Source of the DNA: Lutjanus erythropterus
Taxonomy: Eukaryota > Chordata > Actinopteri > Lutjaniformes > Lutjanidae
DNA length: 64,000 nt
Assembly: GCA_020091685.1 (NCBI GenBank)
Contig: CM034599.1
Location: 24,489,922 to 24,553,921, forward strand
Direction of reading: 5' to 3'
Part shown: in pieces, positions 13,346 through 25,471 of the stretch
Layout: each line of letters opens with the position of its first letter
How positions within the stretch are numbered: position 1 is the first letter of the stretch
Made by a program: the position numbers and the translations under genes
Notes under the pieces: generated by a model
Seen by the model: the letters and a program-made list of their open reading frames with translations, nothing else
The model's database searches: none
Told to the model about the DNA's origin: nothing

Positions 13346-13480
13346 GACCAGGGATGCCCAGATCAATCTCCCCTTGATCATTATTGGCCAATTTTAAGTA
13401 AAAATATGTGATTGGGAGATTGGAATTAATGTTTGAGTGGCTGATTGAGGATGAACTTGAGCCAAGCTGAGGTGTCATTG
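13346..13480. mobile_element. Possible left end of a hAT-like repeat
   Basis: CCAGGGATGCCCAGATC resembles the TAGGGATGC... terminus of degenerate fish hAT elements, and the following GATTGG/AATTGG-rich sequence fits such a body. No matching inverted end or duplication was found. Weak call. Confidence 0.25.
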
Positions 13481-13499
13481 TCTCATAGTTACTAATTTA

Positions 13500-16400
13500 A
13501 AGGTAGCATCCCCAACACAATTTGTACTTTGTATAAAGCACTCACCCCATCTTGCCTTGTGTCACCTCCATGTGAATATAGAATGAATCTAAAACATATG
13601 ATCCAGAAGTTGAAGCTGTTAATGGTGCTCCTTTCTTCCTTTTAAAATAGCAAAACTATATCAAAAAAGCCATTAAAAACTCTCACGCAAATTCTGCAGT
13701 ACAATCAACGCCTCATTTATCTAGCTGTATGCTCAATGCTTCCGAAAACCCTCGCTAATGAAATTATTTCTCTTGGAAAGCCCTGAAGGCAATCTACTAC
13801 ACCTGTACAATGTACACTCTGTGAGGTGCTGGAGTCCAGCAGTGTCTCATGATAAGCTACTGACTTAGTTTGTATTGCTTGAAAGTGAATAAACAAACAC
13901 CACATCATTTTACATTTTGGCCAGCTATAGTTTGTCAGTAGCAGAAGCACAAGGCCTTATTCTTGTGTCAACATAATGTAATACTGCTCCCTGCACAATT
14001 AAATTGCATGCGTCTACAGTGGAACAAAATATTGTTGCTGTAACTACAAGTCAGTCTTTTTGCAGGGTTGAAAATTAGTCAGTATATGAGGGCTGACACG
14101 TTCGGTGAAAGATATGATTTATGTGCTTAATAATCAAACTTGACAATATAATGAGTCAATTACAGGTGAACTCTTATTTTTCCTTTCATTGGGGAATTCT
14201 GTGAGGATTCATTTAACCAAAGACTTCTGCAGCTTCTAGGAAATACTGCTGAGTTCTAGCTCTCTGCAGCAAAGGCCCCAGAGAGTAATGAGGTTTGTGA
14301 TGAAAGAAAACCAAGTCAGACACCTTTACTTGTCAAAAATTTAAACGACTTCATCCTGGTAACAGATTTTTAAAAGAGTACACCTAAACCCACTGTTTAT
14401 AATTCCATAATAGTAAAGGCATTTAAATTTTTCATAGGACAAAGAAGAATGCAGTGATTTTCTCTCACCATGACTTCCTTTTAAGCTCTACTTTCTGTGC
14501 CTGCTACTCTTTTTTATGTCTCTAAAGTGATCAAGCTCTTTGAAAGTTTTTTTTCAGAAATTTGACTTTGCTTTGAGGCCAAGGCCCAGTTTGGTCTTAG
14601 AGGTCTTTGAACACTGCTGGAAATGCACCGCTGTGTTAAATTTCTTCTCAGCCGAAATATCTGCCCATGTCAAGAAAGAGCAGGGTTGGAATACTAAAAG
14701 ACAGTTGAAGGGTCTTTATTAAGTTTATCCATTCTATTCACACCTTGAAAGGAGATTTGGGGGCTTAGTCTTTGCTGTAAATAAGGACTGCAGGGTAGAG
14801 AGAGTGATAATGAAGGTGAGAGAATGAAACTGTATACCACAAAATTTGACGAAAATGTAGTCTGATTGTTGATTTCCTTTTCAGATTCACCCTGGGTTTT
14901 TGGTGTGGTTTGTTGATATATGCAGAGTCATTTTAGGAAAAGTTAGAGGCAAACACACTGCACAGCCAGAACTATCACCCCGATCTGCCCGTCCTTCAAA
15001 CAATCTACAGAGGCATCTTAATAAAACTTTTAAAAGCCGTAATTTCTTTGAAGTGGAAACTTGTTCTGCAGATGGCTTTGTATAATCCCCCAATTCACTT
15101 GCTTGCTGTACTGTGAAAAGGCCTGTTTTTAGTGGAGATAGCGAGGACGTAAGAGCTCAACCACAACATCTCAGACCTCTCTCTTTTTCTGTCTCGTCTC
15201 TGCCTCACCACCACAAACACAAAAACAACAATGTCTGCATACACAATTAATAAAACATGTCCTTTTCCGTGGCTTTTACCTCAACAGCCACGCCCTATGT
15301 TCTGTCCACTCTGAACAATTTTTGTTTCTCCCACGTGGCATCACTTGGTCAACCTGATCTTATAAAAGATTCACAGACCGTTTACATGCACCAAATCACA
15401 CCGCATGTATTATGCAGTGCAGCTAGCGGTGTAGCTCTCCAATCCCCTTCCCTTCTGGTCTTTGCTCTCATCCCCCATCCTTCCCCCCTTTCTTCCTCAG
15501 ACCTCATGACTTCAAACCCTCTACCCTCTCTTTGCAATTTTGCACTGAAAAGTGCTCTCTCTTCCCCTCTCGTACCTTCTTCATTCTCCCTTCAGCTTTT
15601 CGCTCCGTTTCCATGCAATTCTGCCTCCAGTGACCCCTCCCTTCTAATTTCCCTCTCTTCCTACTGCTAGAGGTGAAAAGTTTGACTTGATACTGCTACA
15701 TCATGAAAAGCTTCCAGCATAGAGTCTAGACCACCCTCTGAGCTCGAGCTGCAATTCTGTTTTCTCTCTTTTGCTCACTCTTTTGGTCTCATCCTCAGAT
15801 CCTAAATCTCTTTCTTATCTCCTTTCTGTTTCCCCCTCTCATCATTTCCATCTGTCTGTGTCAGTGAATCCTTTTACTTAGTTAATATTGTTTTCTATTA
15901 TATCATCTTTATTCATTCATTCGTTGTCCTCAGCAGCTCAAACTAACCCTAAGAACTCAACATGAGACACGTCAATCAAAGACAGTAGACCCCTACAGCC
16001 TTTAGGATACCATTCAGCTTGACAGCAATGTCACTTTGCTTGGTGAGCTTCTGTCTTTATGAAATAACTTTACAAACAGGAGGTTCTTCTACATGTAAAT
16101 TTTCAAGTAAAAGCTACCACAAGGAACTTTCATATTTTGTTGATTTTGGAGGCCCCTCTGGACACAAACTTAAGTGTTTTCAGCATAACAATTTTATTTT
16201 AACAAACACACTACTCACTGTAACTTTGGCTGGAAAAACATAACATAAACACAGGCTTGTTCCATCTGATTCCAAGGAGAATCTGACCCAGTGGCAGGTA
16301 TTGAGAATAACTATATGGAAATAACCAGTCCTCTTGTGGATGGTCTTGTTTACTTATGTAAGACGCCTCTACCAACTCCTTCAAGGCAAAAACAGGCAAA

Positions 16401-18748
16401 CACCACCTCACAGTTTGAAAAACAGCTGGTAACACAGTAACATAGGACGGACTCTGTCAGTGTGAGATGTCACTGAGTGTCACTGTTACAGCATTGAGTC
16501 CTTGACTGCAAGACAAAGTGCGGGCCACAAAGGCACAGGTAATGGATGAGCAAGTCTGTGACAGAGACAACAGAGTGTCAGCTTGGAAGTAGCCTTGGAA
16601 ACAGGTCTGTAAGCACTGGTATTGTATAGTTGCTAAAAAAAAAACTATAACGAAAAACTTCACAGCAGTTAGTCACCTTTGAGAAAGTATAAGTTGTACT
16701 GATTAGAAAATAGTACTGAGCAGTGACAAAAATACAAAATATATGGAAAAACATTTACTTTGCTGACATATCTTTGAAATAACATAAATACAATAGTCAG
16801 CTTAAGACAAGAAGTTGACATTGCATACTTATTTTAATTACTAAATGGCAGGAGATAATTAGATTATTTTAACAAATGATCATATATTACAGTAAGCTAC
16901 GACTGTGAGTAATGACCTAGCTCAGTTTCAATTTAAGAAAACAGAGCACGTAACCACATGATTCTAAAAAAAATCCAATTTCGTTTTTATTAAGGATAGT
17001 TTTGACTAAAATTAGCGTATAATGGAATTGTTGTTGCTGCTGTGATTGATGAAGATGGCAGTGACTGTGTGCTTTCCATTGCCACTGTGTCAGTTCCTTC
17101 AATCTTGTCAATGACGAAATCTTGTAATGAAAAATCTATCTGCAGCAATCATTACACTGGCCTCAGCTGGCCCAGAGAAAGAGTCAGACAGATACTGAGA
17201 CTTAAATGTGACACATAAAATATTTCCCTTCCATCTGATGCGCGACTATTACGGCCATCTTCTCCTCAGGTTAGACATGTGAAATAAGTAATTTCCATTC
17301 ATACAAACATACACAAACACGCCTGTTCACGTGTTTCCGCGCACACACATTCACACTTTGTCCTTGGTGTGAAACACATTATATAAAGCCCTCATTGGGG
17401 AGTCCAAACTGGAATAAACTCACACACGTGCACGCAGACACAGCCCTAGATATCGCATTGGGTCATAGGAGTCCCAGATAAACGCAAACTGCTAATCAGG
17501 CCAACCAAAATAGAGCTCATCATCTTTGGGTTGAAATGAGGTTGAGACTGAGGTTATCTTTGGCTGTCCTCTGGGCAATCACGGAAAAATCCATTCGCAC
17601 TGCAGAAGCACTGATGGCGTCAGTTCGTAATAACCTATATGTTCATAATAACTTATATGTGCTGTGGCACATAATTGCATGATCTGTATCAAACTGACAA
17701 TATTGCTCGAGCCTTCAGGTGGTTGGCTTGAACACATCGGAAAAGTGGCTAAATTACTTTACATTGACAACCTGAGCCAATAAGCTTGAAAACTGCTGAG
17801 CATACTGCAAAGTTTTATGAATCCCTGAAAAGCAGTGTTATTGGTTTCTCTGACCGTCAATGCCAGAGAAAGAAAAGAATGAATGCATGATAATTGACTA
17901 GAATTAAATATTGCCGTCAACATAGTTTAGACACTCGAGCCATAGCAATAGTGAGGTTATGAATACCGTGCTATACCTGTGGCTCATTTGGGCCAGCTAA
18001 TGGGATTGAACTATTATTTAACAAGGAGAAATGTTGAATATTTCTCCCAATTTGTAAAGAACCACTGCATTGTTTTGGCATTGTTGTACACTAAAAAGAC
18101 TGGAAAGCATTTGATCAGGTAAGATGATAAATAGCCCTACTTCAGCTTTTTTAATGGCTAGAGACAAGCCAGAAAAGGGCAGGAATGTCGTGAGTGTAAC
18201 CAACAGGCTATTTATCACTATTATATAATGTATAAACTGCAGAAAAAAAACATTATTTTCTTCCCACATAATTACACTGGCAAGAAAATAGTAAGAAAGA
18301 AAAACATGATTTGTCACTGTTCTCCAACACAGACATTAAAGGCTGATGTTTAAAAATACACTAAATTCACACTGCAAGGCCTTTTCAATGAAATGCTCAT
18401 TTAACCATGAAATCTGTGGCCTTTATTTTGACGGCAAATCCAAATACCTCCAAACAATGACCTTAAAGTAGTAAAAGAAACAATTTTAATATCCGCTAAC
18501 ACTAGAGACAGCAGAAGAAAGGAAATTAGTTACCGTGTCTTGACAAGTCCACTCATGTTGGCCTATATATTCCCATCATCTGTATGGAGGAGCCCATAGA
18601 ATGCACTGTAGACATTTTACTGTTTGCTTACATCAATGTTAATTTGTGTTACATCAATACAAGAAATGTTCATCATGGTATCTGCTGATATAGAATCCTA
18701 TACATAGTGGCATGAAGGGAACAATGTATTTACATTTAGAATATATAT
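13500..18748. other. Anonymous non-coding stretch
   Basis: No gene or clear repeat family. Pyrimidine-rich sequence occupies about 15180-15210, 15440-15670 and 15750-15870, and it underlies a 137-codon serine-rich frame at 15257-15670. A short tandem duplication sits at 17623-17658. Other frames are below 100 codons and look random. Confidence 0.55.
17623..17658. repeat. Two-unit 18-bp tandem duplication
   Basis: GTTCGTAATAACCTATAT is followed immediately by GTTCATAATAACTTATAT, matching at 16 of 18 positions. A local slippage-type duplication. Confidence 0.8.
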
Positions 18749-18756
18749 ATGTACAA

Positions 18757-19234
18757 TAGAGCTGCAATGATTATGAAACTGAAACAATCATCAATTAATC
18801 GTTCCAGTCATTCTTTGAGCAAAAATGTCAAACATATTTTGGTTATAGCTTCTTAAATTGAATAATTTGCTGGTTTTCTTTGTCATTTATGACAGTAAAT
18901 GAAAAGTGTTTGGGTTTAGAACTGTTGGACGCACAAAATACACAATTTGAAGACCTCACGTTGGGCTCCGCAAGGTGTCTTTCACATTTATTGACATTTT
19001 ATAGACTAAACAATTAAGTCAAGTCAAATCAATTTTGTCGTTATAGCACCAAATCATAACAGTTATCTCAGGGCACTTTTCATATAGAGCTGGTCTAGAC
19101 GATACTCTTTACACACCCAGTAGTTCCCACCAAGGACAAGCACTGAGGCATCTGTGGTGAGGAAAGGTGATCATTTAATCGTAAAAATAAGCAGATCAAC
19201 TGATACTGAAAATAACTGCTAGTTTGCAGCCCTA
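18757..19234. mobile_element. hAT-type element, TAGGGCTGCAAC family (copy 2), with nested insert
   Basis: The copy starts TAGAGCTGCAATG and ends TTTGCAGCCCTA. It is flanked by 8-bp duplications ATGTACAA (18749-18756) and ATGCACAA (19235-19242) that match at 7 of 8 positions, as expected for hAT insertion. Family landmarks include ATTAATCG words near the left end, a GACAGTAAA word in the middle and ATTTTATAGACTAAAC. The right arm is interrupted at about 19016-19168 by a different repeat, after which the arm resumes with ATCATTTAATCG and ACTGAAAATAACTGC. No transposase frame, so non-autonomous. Confidence 0.85.
19016..19168 (-). mobile_element. Nested SINE-like dispersed repeat fragment
   Basis: It begins AGTCAAGTCAAATCAATTTT and runs through TATAGCACCAAATCATAACA, CAGTTATCTCAGGGCAC and CACCAAGGACAAGCACTGAGG. 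In reverse orientation this is a common teleost repeat with the tail GATTTGGCGCTATATAAATAAAATTGAATTGAATTG. Boundaries are approximate, set by where the host hAT sequence stops and resumes. A + strand fragment of the same family lies at 32060-32201. Confidence 0.7.
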
Positions 19235-19242
19235 ATGCACAA

Positions 19243-19873
19243 ATATATATATATCGAATTATACCAAGCTGCTGACAAACTATGAAAGTTGTTATCACTT
19301 GAGCTAAAGCAGTCTGCTGTCTCACAAAGTACAACCTAAATGTCTTGCAAACATCATGCTACAGGGTTTATACAACTTAACATCTTAAATAGCTTTACGT
19401 CAGTACAACAGTTTAAAGCAGCCCAGTCCTTTCCTATGTACATGAATCAGCGTTGAAGCCAGCCTGTGGTCGCCTCTTCGGCTCATCTCATTCCAGAGAA
19501 GATTGGGTGGGTGTGATTTACAACAGCACTGTACGTCTTCTTTATGTGCTCTCTATAAGGAGAAATGTCTGGGAATGACGTATGTAAATGAAGGATAGGA
19601 GGTTGATGGTGAAGAATGGAGAAGCAGAGGGAGGGACCATGAGGAGGACGGAGAAGTAAGAGGCAGAGATAGAAAGAGGTAAGGAAGGGAGAAGATGTGC
19701 TTAATGATAGGGAGCTCTGAGGTGAGGAGTCAACTCACAACCACCAACACTCTCAAAAACACCCGTGGGACTTGCTCCACAACCTCCTGTGTCAAATAAC
19801 ACATGTTCAAGGCTCTTAAGCTCTTTGCTGCTCTCACACGCAGACTTTCTCTCCCTTTCAGTTTCCTTCACTC

Positions 19874-19908
<35 letters not shown>

Positions 19909-20590
19909 CAGTGTTTTTTTCCTCTCACACTAAAGGGTGATTCATCCATTAAGATTATTGATCAAAACAATCAGAGAGCAACAGGGAGAACAAGAGAAAA
20001 GAAGGAGAAGAGAGAAAGAATTGAAGCTTGCCTCCGAAGCTGACTAATCTCCCCAAGAGATGCACCAGCAGCTTCCTCCACTAAGTGTCTGTCAGAGTTG
20101 AACTGGTCCTGAACTTATGAGAAGAGCATCGCTTCATTTAACATCTCATACTGATGCGGACACATGTGGGACAGAAAATACTTAATAACATGCTTGATTT
20201 GAAAAAAGTAAAGGCTATTTTGGCGTCACAGCTCCAATTTCATTTATATTGTTGGTTAGTTTTTTTGAAAACATCCACGTCCCCGACAACATTACTCTCT
20301 CTCAGAGGCTGTAGCTAAACGACACTCTAAAGTTTAATTTTGGCGAGTGACAATCTGGAATGGTGATTTTCAAAGGAGTCCCTCGACATCTCACCTCAGG
20401 ATATGTGAATGAAAATGGGCTCCATGGGTACCAAAGTGTGAATGAGTGAGTGAGTGTTCCCTCACTGTGAATAAACTCCAAATTGTGATCTGTCAAAAGA
20501 AACCCAGATAAATACAATTTCATGTAGAACAACATCCAAATTAAACACAGAAAATTATACTTACCTTGGCCTGGCCATATCTGCATCAGG
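19243..20590. other. Anonymous non-coding stretch
   Basis: No gene recognised. It contains a purine-rich GGAGAAG tract at about 19600-19720 and the (CT)n array listed next. Confidence 0.5.
19878..19904. repeat. (CT)n microsatellite
   Basis: About thirteen uninterrupted CT units inside a wider pyrimidine-rich segment. Confidence 0.9.
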
Positions 20591-20597
20591 AATGCAG

Positions 20598-21475
20598 GGC
20601 GATGTATGTATTTAAAAAAAGATATTCGACATTAATATTCCAATTAGAATATGGACAAAAATATTTGATTACATAATATTACCAACTGCCTTACATAGAA
20701 GTGAGATCTGGGACCTGCTCAGTAGACTTGGGACAAACACCCAATAGAGACTCTTCACACTGAATTCTGTCGAAGAATTCTGAATGTTCAGGGGAAAACA
20801 CCAAACAACACCTGCAGAGCACAACTGGGATGTTTCCCATTACTACTTAACATTCAGAAATAGCCAATAAAATTTTGGGCACATCAGAATTCAAGTCCAT
20901 AATGCACACTCCCATTCAAAGCACTAAAAAGCCAAGAGCTGAACCCTGAAAGCAGTCCCTTCAGTCAGCCGATGATGAAGTTAACCAACCCAGCTCCAAT
21001 CAGCACTGATTCAAAACAACACAACAGAATAAAACAAATTATGAATAAATCAAAAGATCTTTATTTGGAACATTGGAGAAATGAAACAAAATACCAAAGT
21101 AGATGAAACTGTTTTTTAAATCTGAACGTGGAATATAAATTGGCTGAATATCTCCACTCTGTCAGAGACAGGAAACAGAGACTGATCCTCACCAAATACA
21201 GGCTGAGTGACCAGAAACAGGACGACACAGACACACATGGCTGCCCAGAGAGGTGCGTGTATGTGGTCACTGCTCAAAAGGACAAATAGAAACAGAGATG
21301 CACTTCTTTCTCCATTGTGAGAAATTTCACCATGGAGACGTAACCAAGATTAAACCTGACTTTGAAATATTATCCTCTGAAGAGAAACTGGCTGTTCTCC
21401 TGGGTGAACGGAGAATGGCTCCTTCTTGTTGTCTTAATGTGGTACTTTGGAGGAAATTTTGACCATGATATATTT
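20598..21475 (+). pseudogene. Decayed C-terminal part of a non-LTR retrotransposon reverse transcriptase
   Basis: Translating the + strand with a few frame changes gives a recognisable series of fish non-LTR retroelement motifs. In order: IPIRIWTKIFDYII (from about 20635), HRSEIWD (about 20696), a WDKHPIETLH-like stretch (about 20728), TPNNTCRAQLG (about 20800), IKFWAH (about 20865), LEHWRNETKYQSR (about 21065), RLILTKYRLSD (about 21180) and CGHCSKGQIETEMHF (about 21262). The last carries a CxxC...HxxxxC zinc-binding pattern with the final HC at about 21316. Stop codons and a frameshift near 21225-21240 show that it is dead. The 5' part, including the polymerase catalytic motif, is absent. 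A hAT element interrupts the sequence from 21502. The motifs fit the region after the RT domain in teleost LINE-like elements; I cannot name the clade. Confidence 0.8.
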
Positions 21476-21501
21476 CCATCACAATGTTCTAAGTTTATTA
21501 C

Positions 21502-22021
21502 TAGAGTTGTACCGATTTCAATTTTCTTAGCCGATTCCAATTTCCGATTTTTTGAACGGTCTGGCCTACTGATTCTGATTTTGGCTGATTCCAATTTTCA
21601 GTCTTTCAAACAACTGTAATTGTCAGCATTCACAAACATTTTTGCAACTTTCCTTGTAAAAATTAAATGGGATGTTCATAATAAGACACTGACTATTAAA
21701 TATTCATTAAATACTTTCTCCAAAGTCCTCCAGATTGCAACCAGGCCTTATTATAGTTTTATATTAAGATTATGAATTGGGTGAACATGATCTTGTGGGA
21801 TTTCGCAGGACGCGATTTCACGTGATCTCCTGTGGAAGCAGATGTAAACAAACCGGAAGCAAGCATGTGTCTGAGTGTGTGTAGCTGCTATCAGCGCTGT
21901 GTTGATATCACGGTCAGTTTGTCTGCTGCGCGCATGACGTGACCATCGTGCAGAACATGTGTGTCCGTCATGTGAAGACCGGCCCGATTCAGAGCAGTGC
22001 CGATTAATCGGTGCAAGTCTA
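21502..22021. mobile_element. hAT-type non-autonomous element, TAGAGTTGTACCGATT family (copy 1)
   Basis: A 520-bp element with clear ends. It starts TAGAGTTGTACCGATT and ends AATCGGTGCAAGTCTA, a 16-bp inverted repeat matching at 14 positions. It is flanked by a perfect 8-bp duplication TTTATTAC at 21494-21501 and 22022-22029, the hallmark of hAT insertion. The right half holds a GC-richer segment with GCGCGCATGACGTGACC. It has no transposase frame and must have been moved in trans. It lies directly after the retrotransposon relic and probably inserted into that copy. A degraded relative lies at 53134. Confidence 0.92.
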
Positions 22022-22826
22022 TTTATTACATAAAGTAATTACAGATTTGTGGCTTAACAGACAGTGCTGAGCTGCATCTTGAATTAACCTTCATGTTCCC
22101 AGCTTTCAGATGATGTATACTATTTCTATGTGTCATATAATGTTGACCTGCTACCTCCCCTAAGATCCCCTGTCCCCTCCTAAAAGAGACAAAAAGAAGT
22201 GTATAGTCAGGAGGGGTGGAGTGGGAGAGGTTAAGCTAAGTAAACGTCTATTCTTTGTGGGGAAAACACAGTTAAGGCCATGCATAAATTTTACGTCTTA
22301 CCTTGTCAGGAGATTTTATGCAATATTTCTAAAGTGCAATGAAGCTAATACACACCTATGGTAACTATATTTTATCAAAGGTTCAGGACATTTTAACAAT
22401 GTCAATCTATTCTAGGAAAAAAAATGTCCACAGTATTTTGTGTATGCACTGTGTGTTTGTGGGTGTGTGGATGCACGCTTGTATTGGCCTATACAGAGAT
22501 AGTACACCAGCAGGGGATATGTACAGACAATATATATCCCAGTTTGACTGAGTGATAAACCTTTCAACAGGCTGCCGTGAATAATCCATTCCATTAACGT
22601 TCCCCTCTCTAAGCCGAACAATGGGCCTCCTCAACTATGACCAATAGAACTTCATTACTTCCCATTGTGAGAGAGCCAGGCTTCCTATAACATTACAGCA
22701 GCGTGACCTTGACATCTTGTTAGAGCTAACATTAAACTTTATGGGCACCGCCTATGGTGTTTAACTATGTCTGAGATATATATGGAGTCTGCTCATATGG
22801 ATATGGGCAGGAAGGAGGGGTAAAGA

Positions 22827-22861
22827 TGTGTGTGTGTGTGTGTGTGGGGGGGGGGGGGGGG
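22827..22861. repeat. (TG)10 followed by a run of 16 G
   Basis: Ten TG units run into an uninterrupted G tract at 22846-22861. Such a G run can form a quadruplex and is prone to length errors in sequencing. Confidence 0.9.
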
Positions 22862-24504
22862 TGGAGTCAGGAGATCACAGATAGGCAATCTGGTTTAGCT
22901 GGTGCAAAAGACTGAAGAAGTGTGCCGTTGTGTGGACAGAAATCCCATTTGTTTTAAAGGCTTATGAACCACTGAGAAGCTGTGAATTAAATGCTGCCAT
23001 AATACCCTGTCAGCTCATCCAAGATGATTGCTCTCATCCACAGCCACTGGCCAATATTTCTACCGCTATTAGCCATATTGTGTTGAGCTGCATAATGTAA
23101 AGTTGTTAATTTTGTCAGATGAATACAGATTACAAATACAAGATTAACAGATTGTAAAGCTTTCTGGGACAAACTCGTGGTATTGTGCTACATAAATTAA
23201 CACAAGTGCACATACATTGTAAACTTTATGTGCTGTTATAATTATGCCTCAAGATTGTCATATTTAATTGCAGCTAGTTGCTAAAATAATCAGGTTTATG
23301 CCACAGCGCGTAACATACAATGAACACAAGCCTTTAATATTCTCTGTGCCTCAGTCTCACTTGTTCACTGCAATTACAATGAAATGTTGGCCTGTGATTA
23401 GGGACTTACGCCTGGCAAATTAAAATGCCAGCACTGCAAACCAGTAAGAAGACTTTGCAATCGTTAAGTTGACAGGCAGTGCTATATTAAATTTATATCA
23501 CATTGGGCATGGGTTTATGAATATTAGATTTATGCACTTACAGAGAAAGGGAAACCTGATTGCACTTTTACAATGTCTGTGGATTAAAACTGCAAAAACC
23601 ACCTGTGGAAATGAAAGTGGGCAGAGTTGTGGGTGGTTACAGAGTGTCATCAGCTACGGTATGCTAACTGACCAAATAGAGACTCCAATTAACACATTAT
23701 AACAAAGGGAACAATGTAAAAAAAAAAAAACAAAAAAAAAACGTTGAGTTGCAGTATATTTCTAAGCACAAGCCTTCAGTGAGTCAGTTCCTATTTCAGT
23801 GAATCCAAGAGCAAAACTTGCACCGCTTCTGTGTGTTTAAATGAAAATAACATTTAAGTCTCAGAGCTCTCATCAAGTGAGGCTGTGATCAAAGCCTGCC
23901 GAGCCGTGTGTTGACAGAAGAGGAGAGCAAATGTCAGGAAATGTCACAATTGTACTACACATACAGAGCAGTGGCATTTCTGTGTAGGGATATCCTGTGC
24001 AATTTTGTTAATGTTGTAAATTCTTCCAAAATAAATTGAAGGATCTAATCCTTCTCTGTTTTATTTTGTGTGCGTGTTATTCTTGTTGTGTATGTACAGG
24101 ACTTTTCATACCTATACATGGTGCTCTTCGATCACTCTACATGATGGTCTGTAATTGTTTTGTGTATAATCCTCTAATGACATATAGACCAAGGTTGTTT
24201 TTCTCCTCCCCTCCTCCTGCAGGTCTATCCTTCTGTCCGTCTTTTATAAAGAATGTCTCATGGCTAGAGAAAGCCCCTGAAGGACATGAAAAACGGCAGA
24301 CATTTCAGTGACTAAAAAAGAAAAAAAAAATTGCAAAGCATTAGCATCACAAAAGGAAGAATGGTAGCACTGTCCTCAGTTGAGACAGCAAATCAGAGTA
24401 TGTGAGTGAGTGAGTGAACAAACAAGTATGCTATGTATAGAACCAGGGCATTAATTTAAAAAAAAAACATTCAGCTCCTTGACTGTGCGTGTGTGACTGT
24501 GCGT

Positions 24505-24538
24505 GTGTGTCTGCCCGTGTGTCTGCCCGTGTGTCTGC

Positions 24539-24540
<2 letters not shown>
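24505..24540. repeat. Three perfect 12-bp tandem units
   Basis: GTGTGTCTGCCC is repeated three times without mismatch, directly before a long (GT)n array. It probably arose by slippage at the array edge. Confidence 0.92.

Positions 24541-24634
<94 letters not shown>
24541..24634. repeat. Compound microsatellite (GT)35(GA)12
   Basis: Seventy bases of perfect GT are followed by twenty-four bases of perfect GA. The frames across it are Cys-Val on one strand and His-Thr on the other and are not genes. Confidence 0.97.
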
Positions 24635-24740
24635 ATTTGTGTCCCTTTCAGCCTGGCCTCACTCAAGTCATCACTCTCTAAAAATGGAAGCTTGTATTCC
24701 TGAACCTGCCAACCAGTCTGACAATGCATAGCTAACAATA

Positions 24741-24784
24741 CATGCACGGACACATATATACACATGCACGGACACATATATACA
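24741..24784. repeat. Two-unit 22-bp tandem duplication
   Basis: The unit CATGCACGGACACATATATA plus CA occurs twice head to tail, followed by a partial third unit (CATGCACACTCACG). It merges into CA-rich sequence to about 24816. Confidence 0.88.
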
Positions 24785-25471
24785 CATGCACACTCACGCA
24801 CACGCACACACACACAGCCCAACTTTGCTCTGGATGGAAAGCGGTTCTCAAAGAGCCCAAGGTCTTATTGAATTAGATTAAAGGGAATACAAGATTTGAC
24901 ATATTTGGATTTGGTGAAGCTGCAACAACAAAAGTGCACATTTTGCTAAGGCGGTTTCTGTATTCAAATAGGACGTATGGACCAAGAGAAAATTGGGCAC
25001 TGAATCCTCTAAATAGATTTCAAAAGACACAGAAAAGAGGCCTGCTGTCTTCTTAGTTTTTGAATTCTAGTCACTAATGTTTAGACTCCCCAACTGTGTA
25101 ATCTGGGACTGGCACACAGTGATGGGAGATTCTCCGCTGTTCAAGCATTTATCACATCCCTTTGAAGAGGAGATTTGGTGAATTGCCTCATAATTCTTTT
25201 AAATGACTTGTTTATACAGAAATGAACTCCACTTGACTTGATGGCTCTGAATACTTTTGATTGGGTAGTTTGTAGCCGACAGTTTTCTTCCTATAGTTAA
25301 ACAATCCTCCCTTTGACTTAGCGATAGGATGCTGTATGAAAGCCCAGTAATTTCAATGAATAACTTTCAATTTGTAAGTTCAACCAATGACAATGTTTGT
25401 TGCCTTTGCCAGGATTTGAAAAAAAATATATAAAGCTATTTTATTGACTGCTCTGTTTTTGGACTGCTGAC

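Larger units (their letters stand above)
22030..25471. other. Anonymous non-coding stretch with microsatellites
   Basis: No gene recognised. The simple repeats inside it are listed separately. A poly-A run interrupted by one C lies at 23718-23741. Frames are under 125 codons, and the longest (24451-24822, minus strand) is the translated CA repeat. Confidence 0.55.

Noticed and set aside
15257..15670. 137-codon serine/leucine-rich frame that resembles a secreted protein
   Set aside because: Its composition follows directly from a pyrimidine-rich tract, and there is no motif or codon pattern of a real gene.
24451..24822. Cys-Val and His-Thr repeat proteins
   Set aside because: Translations of a (GT)n/(CA)n microsatellite.
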